A stretch of 8,027 nucleotides of DNA from DATDCV01 sp036524155 (GTDB lineage: Bacteria > Verrucomicrobiota > Verrucomicrobiia > Limisphaerales > UBA8199), in contig DATDCV010000325.1 of the NCBI GenBank assembly GCA_036524155.1, forward strand, positions 1-8,027, written 5' to 3'. The notes beneath the pieces are model-generated. The model made no database searches. It was given only the letters and a program-made list of their open reading frames with translations, and was not told where the DNA came from. How positions within the stretch are numbered: the first letter of the stretch is position 1; the number at the start of each line of letters is the position of its first letter. Positions 1 through 4,632 of the stretch are shown piece after piece. A program made the position numbers and the translations under genes.

Positions 1-459
1 GCCACCGCGGTCCACGAACGCCGGATCCATATAGGCGCCGGCATGGCGTGTGTTCGCCTCCTTGCCGTAAACGGGGTCGTGGCATTCCGCGCAGGCCGTG
101 GCGCCGCCGTACTGCGACGATGGACCGGAGACCCGGAAAAAGGCGTTGTTATGAATATTGGTGATCGTGGCGCTGCGCGACGCGTTGGGATCGCCGATCG
201 CCTGCCACTGCCCGGCGATCAGGTTCGCCCCGCTCAACACTTGGTAATAGCCGGAGGGACCGTCCCAGGTAATCCTCACGTCGTTGGTCCCCACCCGCTC
301 GATCCCGGTCATGACCGGCAGCCCGGGCATGCCGCCCGGCTGTATAATACTCAGGTGTTGAACCTCCTCCCCGAACGTGGCGACAACGGACGTGAGGAAA
401 CCTGCCGTGGCGCAAAACAAAACGACAGACAGGTTGCCTGGCGAAACTCTGCTCTTCAT
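1..459 (-). CDS. Secreted c-type cytochrome, N-terminal part (runs off the left edge)
   Basis: The minus-strand frame from the ATG at 459-457 is open for 153 codons to the window edge. Residues 1 to about 30 form a Sec signal peptide: MKSR, then a hydrophobic stretch, then a small-residue region around SVVAT. Residues about 50-112 resemble a small beta domain common in secreted verrucomicrobial proteins (ITWDGPSGYYQVLSG, QWQAIGDP, NNAFFRVSG). A heme-binding CAECH lies at 123-127, followed by a His at 139 (RHAGAYM), a spacing typical of multiheme c-type cytochromes in which a later His is the distal ligand. I expect more CxxCH motifs beyond the edge. The protein should be exported and take heme covalently in the periplasm. 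The start is supported by the signal peptide. No strong ribosome site is visible; AGGG lies about 17 nt upstream. It is the third cytochrome of the cluster but not a close paralogue of the other two, because its beta domain precedes the hemes instead of following them. Substrate unknown. Confidence 0.82.
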   Translation of the reverse strand, partial: MKSRVSPGNLSVVLFCATAGFLTSVVATFGEEVQHLSIIQPGGMPGLPVMTGIERVGTNDVRITWDGPSGYYQVLSGANLIAGQWQAIGDPNASRSATITNIHNNAFFRVSGPSSQYGGATACAECHDPVYGKEANTRHAGAYMDPAFVDRGG

Positions 460-514
460 AGGCTCAAAATCAGTTCCCTAAGAATCAGTGAGCGAGAGCC
501 GCGTCCTCTGGCCT

Positions 515-541
515 CGTCGGCGAAGCCGGCGCTCGTCGAGC
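515..541. repeat. Inverted-repeat hairpin(s) in the divergent intergenic region
   Basis: CGTCGGC (515-521) and GCCGGCG (525-531) pair across a GAA loop, with one G-T position. They are followed at once by the nearly palindromic GCTCGTCGAGC (531-541). The element is GC-rich and lies between the left-edge cytochrome and the divergent GldG-like gene, within the putative leader of the cytochrome. It could be a REP-like scattered element or a structured leader. One copy cannot decide between these. Confidence 0.4.
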
Positions 542-574
542 AGTAGAATGGCCGCTGCTCTCAATTAGAGCAAC

Positions 575-603
575 AGGATAGTGATCGCGATTTTGCCAAA
601 CAA
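575..603 (-). promoter_or_regulatory. Possible promoter of the left-edge cytochrome
   Basis: On the minus strand TTGTTT (603-598) is separated by exactly 17 nt from TATCCT (580-575), a moderate match to the sigma-70 type consensus. Transcription would start near 568 and leave a leader of roughly 110 nt. It lies in the AT-rich half of the divergent gap, where a promoter is expected. Sequence matching alone is weak evidence in a phylum with poorly mapped promoters. Confidence 0.25.
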
Positions 604-630
604 GTTTTTCTTCGGGTTTTCCAATCGACT

Positions 631-661
631 TTGACAAACCGGCAGCACAGACTCGATTAAT
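631..661 (+). promoter_or_regulatory. Possible promoter of the GldG-like gene, very close to its start codon
   Basis: A perfect TTGACA stands at 631-636. The best -10 match is ATTAAT at 656-661 (four of six, spacer 19); GATTAA at 655-660 has a better spacer (18) but only three of six. Either would place the transcription start at or within a few bases of the ATG at 667, giving a leaderless or nearly leaderless mRNA. This agrees with the absence of a Shine-Dalgarno sequence there. The -35 is convincing; the -10 is not. Confidence 0.35.
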
Positions 662-666
662 ACCGA

Positions 667-1599
667 ATGCGATTAGCGAAATTATCCAAGGCCGCCCAGG
701 CCGGCCGAAAGCGCGGCGGTCCTGACCGGGAAGCCGCCAAAGCTCAAACTCTAATTCTTCTGCTGGTTTGTTTCGTCATGGGAATAGCGGTCGGGGCGTT
801 CTGGGTTTACCGTGCCGCGCAGGCTCAACGCACGGCGGGCGAAAATCGCGAATCCGGCGGCCCGCTGTCTGAGGCCACGCGCACGGTATTGCAGCGCTTG
901 AAATCGCCGCTGGAAATCCGGTTTTACTCGATCCTGAGCAAGGAGAGCACCTCCGACTCGCTGCGCGGTTTCGCGGGCCGCGTAGACCAATTATTGGCCG
1001 CCTACCAGTCTGAAGCCAACGGCCGCATCAAACTGACCCGCATCGATTCCCAGTCCTACGGCAACGCAAACGCCGCCGTCCGGGACGGCATCAAGCCGTT
1101 CGACGCCGAGCAGGAGGAGGCGTCGTTCCTCGGCCTGGCCGTGGTCATGAACGGGCAGCGCGAGTCATTGCCCCGGCTGGCACCCGAATGGGAGCCGGCG
1201 CTGGAACCGGATCTGACGCGGGCCATCGCGCGGCTAATCGATTCGACGCGGCCGGCACCGCCGCCGCCGGATGTCGCGCAGCTCCAAAACAAAGCCGCGG
1301 AGGAAATCAAAGCGCTCATCCCCGATGTCGCCGCCGTTTCCTCCGAAGAGGGGACCCGGATCCTGCGCGAAGCAGCTTTGAAGGAATTCCAAGCCGCCGT
1401 CAAAGAGGCCGAAACTCAGCTCAAGGAGGCTCAGCAAAACCTGGCCGACGCTCAAAACAAATCCGACGCGGAGCAGCAAGCCGCCCGGAAGCGCTTGCTG
1501 CAAATCCAGAGCGAGCAGATGGCGAAGCTCAAAGACGTGGCGGCCAGGGCTGACGCGCAGATCGAGGCTTTTAAACGACTCAAATCAGCCACGCCGTAA
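667..1599 (+). CDS. Membrane-anchored GldG/ABC_transp_aux-like protein with C-terminal coiled coil
   Basis: The protein has 310 residues. A basic cytoplasmic N-terminus (residues 1-26, rich in K and R) is followed by one membrane segment at about 27-48 (QTLILLLVCFVMGIAVGAFW). Residues about 65-192 resemble the N-terminal part of the GldG / 'ABC-type uncharacterized transport system' domain: LSEATRTVLQRLKSPLEIRF, a SxxS-rich turn, GRVDQLLAAYQ, IKLTRIDSQSY, and GLAVVMNGQRESLP followed by a DLTRAIARL helix. After a proline run (197-201), residues about 205-307 are Ala/Glu/Lys/Gln-rich and should form a long coiled coil. GldG-type proteins normally partner an ABC-2 permease and ATPase in gliding, secretion or envelope transport. 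No such partner is adjacent, so its role here is open. An in-frame TAA at 658-660 makes the ATG at 667 the earliest start; no ribosome site precedes it. It is shorter than full GldG-like proteins, with the coiled coil in place of their C-terminal half. The family call is from motif recall and moderately sure; the topology is firm. Confidence 0.75.
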   Translation: MRLAKLSKAAQAGRKRGGPDREAAKAQTLILLLVCFVMGIAVGAFWVYRAAQAQRTAGENRESGGPLSEATRTVLQRLKSPLEIRFYSILSKESTSDSLRGFAGRVDQLLAAYQSEANGRIKLTRIDSQSYGNANAAVRDGIKPFDAEQEEASFLGLAVVMNGQRESLPRLAPEWEPALEPDLTRAIARLIDSTRPAPPPPDVAQLQNKAAEEIKALIPDVAAVSSEEGTRILREAALKEFQAAVKEAETQLKEAQQNLADAQNKSDAEQQAARKRLLQIQSEQMAKLKDVAARADAQIEAFKRLKSATP

Positions 1600-1694
1600 G
1601 CGCGCAGGTCGGGTCGTTCCCCAAGCCAACAAATCCGTCCGGTCTGCGAGGCCCAATCACTGGATGTTGGGGAGTTTTACCCCTCCACTCGGTC

Positions 1695-1824
1695 GTTCAC
1701 TTTGTCGTTCACTTTGTCGTTCACTTTGTCGTTCACTTTGTCTCCCACTTTGTCTCCCACTTTGTCTCCCACTTTTCGGCCGCGGGCAGGACAAAGTGAG
1801 GGACAAAGTGGAGGACAAAGTGGG
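1695..1824. repeat. 12-bp tandem repeat array with inverted copies, forming a long hairpin
   Basis: Four exact copies of GTTCACTTTGTC (1695-1742) are followed by two exact copies of TCCCACTTTGTC (1743-1766) and a degenerate third (1767-1778). After a short GC-rich spacer (about 1779-1788), three units of the form GGACAAAGTGNN run in the opposite orientation (1789-1800, 1801-1812, 1813-1824). The shared core is ACTTTGTC / GACAAAGT. Units 5-7 can pair with the inverted units over about 33 bp with a few mismatches. The array lies between the convergent 3' ends of the GldG-like gene and the first nine-heme cytochrome. The unit is 12 bp, so all frames stay open and read as DKVN/DKVG-type peptides, but no start, signal or conserved flank supports translation. 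It may act in transcription stopping, mRNA stability, as a protein-binding array, or be a mobile repeat. Confidence 0.9.
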
Positions 1825-1861
1825 GCGAACGCCCCTCTCCCACAATCTGCAATATCAGATT
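1822..1861. other. Two small hairpins between the repeat array and the terminator
   Basis: GGGGC (1822-1826) pairs with GCCCC (1831-1835) across GAAC, and AATCTG (1844-1849) pairs with CAGATT (1856-1861) across CAATAT. Neither has a T-tract. They continue the chain of secondary structure that fills the convergent gap. Stems of 5-6 bp are individually weak. Confidence 0.4.
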
Positions 1862-1888
1862 CCCAGTTTGTCGGGCTCCGAAGAGCAA

Positions 1889-1919
1889 ACAAAAACCCCT
1901 CCGCGCGAACGCGGAGGGG
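1889..1919 (-). terminator. Intrinsic terminator of the nine-heme cytochrome at 1963-4170
   Basis: Read on the minus strand, a perfect 10-bp stem CCCCTCCGCG / CGCGGAGGGG closes a TTCG loop and is followed directly by TTTTTGTTT, the classic shape of a rho-independent terminator. It begins about 43 nt after the cytochrome's TAA (1965-1963). Read on the plus strand the stem lacks a T-tract, so it should not stop the convergent GldG-like transcript. The 17 bases at 1889-1905 recur exactly behind the paralogous gene (4558-4574). Confidence 0.88.
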
Positions 1920-1962
1920 AGTGCAAAACCGTTACTGTTCAGCCTTCGATTCTACGACCTGG

Positions 1963-4170
1963 TTACTGCAACGTCACAACCCGGTAATACTGCTGGACAT
2001 TCTGCCGCGTCGGGGTCGTGTAGCTGAACGCTTTGCCGTCGCCGGTGATCGGCGTGCCGATGTTTTGCCAGCCGCCGCCAAGCGACGAGATGGCCTGGAG
2101 TTGGTAGCTCTTGCCGGCCTCCGTGTTGAACGCGACTTCCGCCGCGGTGTAGATCTGGACGGTGTTGGTTGCCGAGGAGTCGCCGATGGTCGTGCCGTTT
2201 ACCCAGACTACTCCGCCGGGCACTACCGCACCGGGCACCATCGGGTTGAGGCCCAATCCGAATTTCAGCCAGTTCGGAACGCCGTCGCCCGCCGGGGTGG
2301 CATTGGGGGCGGCGCTCGGGTTGTCGGCGGAGCCGAAGTACTGGATCTGCCACCAATCGGCCAGGCCGTCGCTGTTGGCGTCACCACTCAGGTCGGCAAT
2401 AGCGGTCTTGAGCAGGCCAACTGCGTAACTCAGGTTGTGGATGCCGTAGCTGCCGTCTTCGACCACGAACAGGTAGTCATACGCGGCGCGCAACTGCGGC
2501 CGGGTCCAACTCGAATTGATGGACAGGTTGGAAGGAGAGTGATTCGGCTTCGGCACGCCCACCGGCGGGAGCATGATCGCAAGCTTGCTCAGCAGTCCTT
2601 TGACCTCCGTCTGCACGCCTTCAACGATGCCATTGCCGTCGTAGTCCTGGCGCTTGAAGTTAAACCCTTCAATCTCGCCGTGGCATTTAACGCAGGCTTC
2701 CGTCATCTCCACCACGTTCGTGCCGGAGTCCCACTTCATCGTGAAGGTGTGGCCGCCAGCGTGGGTGAAGGCTGAGCTGGTTTCAGCGTCCTGCATGTGG
2801 CAGGTGACGCACGCGTCCTCAACGATGTCTTTGTGCGCAGAGCTGGGGATGTCCTTGCCATAGTTCATGCCGTTTGCTCCGACGAGCATGTCCGCCTGAG
2901 GCCCGTGATGCGGCCCGAAGCGGTTGCTGCCGGCTGTGATTTCCACGTAGTTCGTCGCGTCGCGTCGGCTCATATGGCAGTTCATGCACAGCAGACCGGC
3001 ACCGCCCTCGGTGATCGTGGTCTTCTTGTCCATCAGCGTTACCGCCGAGACCTTGCGGACCTGGTGCGGGTTGGTGGCATCGTGAGGTTCATGACAAGTC
3101 GTGCAGTTGATCACTTCGTAAGGCGTCGCGACCGCCGGCTTACCGCTCGCGTAGTTGATGAAGCCTTGGGCGCTGTGACAGCGCGCGCAACCCGATTCAG
3201 TCTCTTCGACGGCCACCGCGTGCCTGGAGTTGTTCCACTCGGCCGTCTTGAAATGGTGAGTGGGCGCGTCATGGCACTGATTGCAGTCGCTCGCGGCCAC
3301 GGTGGCCGAGATCTTGGTGGGATCGCCCAGCGAGAAGGCATGCTCGCTGCCTGGTCCATGGCAGTTTTCGCACTGGATGTTCGCGACATTCTGCAAGGAA
3401 GCCGGCATCGCGGCCCAATTCGTGGGCACCTGGACGGCGGGGAAAGTCCAGCCGACCTGCTTCGCGATATCGTCAAACCCGCCGTTGACGGCATTGGTAT
3501 TCGCGTTGTACCCAACCGTGTGACACGAGAGGCAATTCGCGCCGTAGTGGCCCAGGTAACCGTTGACGCCGTTGGAGAAGATCATCGAGTGACCCGTCAA
3601 CTTCCAAAGGTCAAATTTGTCCGGCACGTTGGCGCTGCCGCTGTGGCAAAGCTTGCAGGTGTTAAGACCCATGTAAGTGCCAACCGTGAATGTCTTCGTG
3701 ATATTGGTCGTGCCGCTGCTCGAGGTGGCAATCGTGGCGGTCACCGTGTATTGGCCGGTTACGTCCGGGCGCAGGAGCGTACGGGATGCCACTTGGTATT
3801 CGGAACGGCCTACCAGGTCAGAAATGGGCACGTTTGTGCCCAGCGGGTTATCCGTCAAAGTCGCTTGCGAGCTCGAAGGCTTGCCGGTGATCGCCCAGTC
3901 GACACTGGTAATATCCGCAGCGGGGAAGTTGATGTTCACTTCGGCCTCCAGGTAAATCGGCGTGCCCACCCCTACGGTGTTGAGCCCGCCGGAAACTTCC
4001 AGGCTTGAAGCCAGTTTGTAAATAGTCTTGTCCCCGGGCGTCAGCGGACGCGAGACGACCTGCGGGTTCAAGGCTGTGGCGGCTCCCGCGCTCAGCGCGG
4101 CCGCCGTGACGAATGCCGCCATGGCCGGGAGGCACAATGGGGCTAGGTTGTTTGGTTTGCGATTTATCAT
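1963..4170 (-). CDS. Secreted nine-heme c-type cytochrome (cytochrome c-554-like core), paralogue A
   Basis: The protein has 735 residues from the ATG at 4170-4168. I prefer this to the in-frame ATG at 4230 because only the shorter form opens with a signal peptide (MINRKPNN, then a hydrophobic stretch, then LSAGAAT) aligned with paralogue B. Residues about 40-165 form an Ig/PKD-like beta domain (GQYTVTATI near its end). Nine CxxCH motifs follow, at 172 CKLCH, 213 CLSCH, 267 CENCH, 296 CNQCH, 328 CARCH, 356 CTTCH, 395 CMNCH, 454 CVTCH and 493 CVKCH. The signatures ENCHGPGSEH and CNQCHDAPTHH, and conserved His in LTGHSMIFSNG and GYLGHY, recall cytochrome c-554-type heme packing. HHGPQADMLVGANG, then IPSSAH, precedes heme 8. 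An EF-hand-like DYDGNGIVEG (about 509-518) and a second calcium-type loop GDANSDGLADWW (about 596-607) lead to a C-terminal beta domain ending QQYYRVVTLQ. It is probably an exported electron carrier or oxidoreductase; redox partners are unknown. It is probably monocistronic, with its own terminator. Confidence 0.93.
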   Translation of the reverse strand: MINRKPNNLAPLCLPAMAAFVTAAALSAGAATALNPQVVSRPLTPGDKTIYKLASSLEVSGGLNTVGVGTPIYLEAEVNINFPAADITSVDWAITGKPSSSQATLTDNPLGTNVPISDLVGRSEYQVASRTLLRPDVTGQYTVTATIATSSSGTTNITKTFTVGTYMGLNTCKLCHSGSANVPDKFDLWKLTGHSMIFSNGVNGYLGHYGANCLSCHTVGYNANTNAVNGGFDDIAKQVGWTFPAVQVPTNWAAMPASLQNVANIQCENCHGPGSEHAFSLGDPTKISATVAASDCNQCHDAPTHHFKTAEWNNSRHAVAVEETESGCARCHSAQGFINYASGKPAVATPYEVINCTTCHEPHDATNPHQVRKVSAVTLMDKKTTITEGGAGLLCMNCHMSRRDATNYVEITAGSNRFGPHHGPQADMLVGANGMNYGKDIPSSAHKDIVEDACVTCHMQDAETSSAFTHAGGHTFTMKWDSGTNVVEMTEACVKCHGEIEGFNFKRQDYDGNGIVEGVQTEVKGLLSKLAIMLPPVGVPKPNHSPSNLSINSSWTRPQLRAAYDYLFVVEDGSYGIHNLSYAVGLLKTAIADLSGDANSDGLADWWQIQYFGSADNPSAAPNATPAGDGVPNWLKFGLGLNPMVPGAVVPGGVVWVNGTTIGDSSATNTVQIYTAAEVAFNTEAGKSYQLQAISSLGGGWQNIGTPITGDGKAFSYTTPTRQNVQQYYRVVTLQ

Positions 4171-4404
4171 ACTTTCATCGGGTTTTGCACGTGCTTTGTC
4201 GACTGTTGGAGGTTTTGGTCTCGAACCCAAGCCACGACGACCTGGACCAAACCAGACGCCTCAATTCAGACATTTCCAACCGGACTCACGGCGACTACTC
4301 TATTAGGACTAGCTATAGTTGCTTATCCTTCGTTGCTATTCTCTTTACATATTTTGTGACTGCGCACGCAACACGCGCAAAATCATTTCTTATAAATATG
4401 TTTG

Positions 4405-4434
4405 ATTATAAATCTATTCGTTAATGATCCACAA
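4405..4434 (-). promoter_or_regulatory. Possible promoter of cytochrome paralogue A
   Basis: In the AT-rich block 4310-4440 the minus strand carries a perfect TATAAT (4410-4405), with TTGTGG 18 nt upstream (4434-4429, three of six). Transcription would start near 4398 and leave a leader of about 228 nt before the ATG at 4170. Other weak -10-like strings occur nearer the gene, so the choice is uncertain. The base composition differs strongly from the GC-rich coding sequence on both sides. Confidence 0.35.
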
Positions 4435-4462
4435 AAAAAGAGATGTTTGCCGCCAGGTAAGC

Positions 4463-4498
4463 CAGGCAAAGGCCGGCTTATAATTCGGCCGGTGCCTG
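4463..4498. other. Interrupted hairpin upstream of paralogue A
   Basis: CAGGCA (4463-4468) pairs with TGCCTG (4493-4498), and GGCCG (4471-4475) with CGGCC (4486-4490). The two stems are separated by a symmetrical two-by-two internal loop and closed by a 10-nt AT-rich loop. There is no T-tract on either side, so it is not a good terminator. It lies between the terminator of paralogue B and the putative promoter of paralogue A, where a protein-binding or transcript-processing site is possible. Confidence 0.4.
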
Positions 4499-4557
4499 AC
4501 CCTTTTCCGCCAAACGTGCGCAAAAAATGGTCAGTGGGACCGAGGACCTATCGGACA

Positions 4558-4589
4558 ACAAAAACCCCTCCGCGCCGTCGCGAAGGGGT
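4558..4589 (-). terminator. Intrinsic terminator of the nine-heme cytochrome at 4633-6924
   Basis: On the minus strand ACCCCTTCGCG pairs with CGCGGAGGGGT around a 4-nt loop, an 11-bp stem including one U-G pair, followed by TTTTTGTTG. It lies about 44 nt after the TAG stop (4635-4633). A smaller perfect hairpin, GACTGAA/TTCAGTC (4596-4613), stands between stop codon and terminator. The right arm and T-tract match the terminator of paralogue A exactly over 17 bases, so the duplication seems to have included the 3' untranslated region. It argues that the two cytochromes are separate transcripts. Confidence 0.88.
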
Positions 4590-4632
4590 CTGTCGGACTG
4601 AAACAGTTCAGTCTCCGGATTTTCGGACGAAA

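Noticed and set aside
1695..1824. CRISPR array
   Set aside because: The units are contiguous 12-mers without spacers, and part of them are inverted.
1657..1892. Open frames reading DKVNDKV/DKVGDKV or SLCRSLC repeats
   Set aside because: They exist because the repeat unit is 12 bp, which keeps every frame open; no signal, start context or conserved flank supports a protein.
1963..2100. PEP-CTERM or other C-terminal sorting signal on the cytochromes
   Set aside because: The C-terminus ends in a beta domain (QQYYRV-x-TLQ) without a hydrophobic helix or basic tail.
2797..4008. Plus-strand open frame of 403 codons opposite cytochrome A
   Set aside because: Antisense shadow; the minus strand carries nine heme motifs and a signal peptide.
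1963..4230. Longer start for cytochrome A at the ATG at 4230
   Set aside because: It adds 20 charged residues before the signal peptide; the ATG at 4170 aligns with the start of paralogue B.
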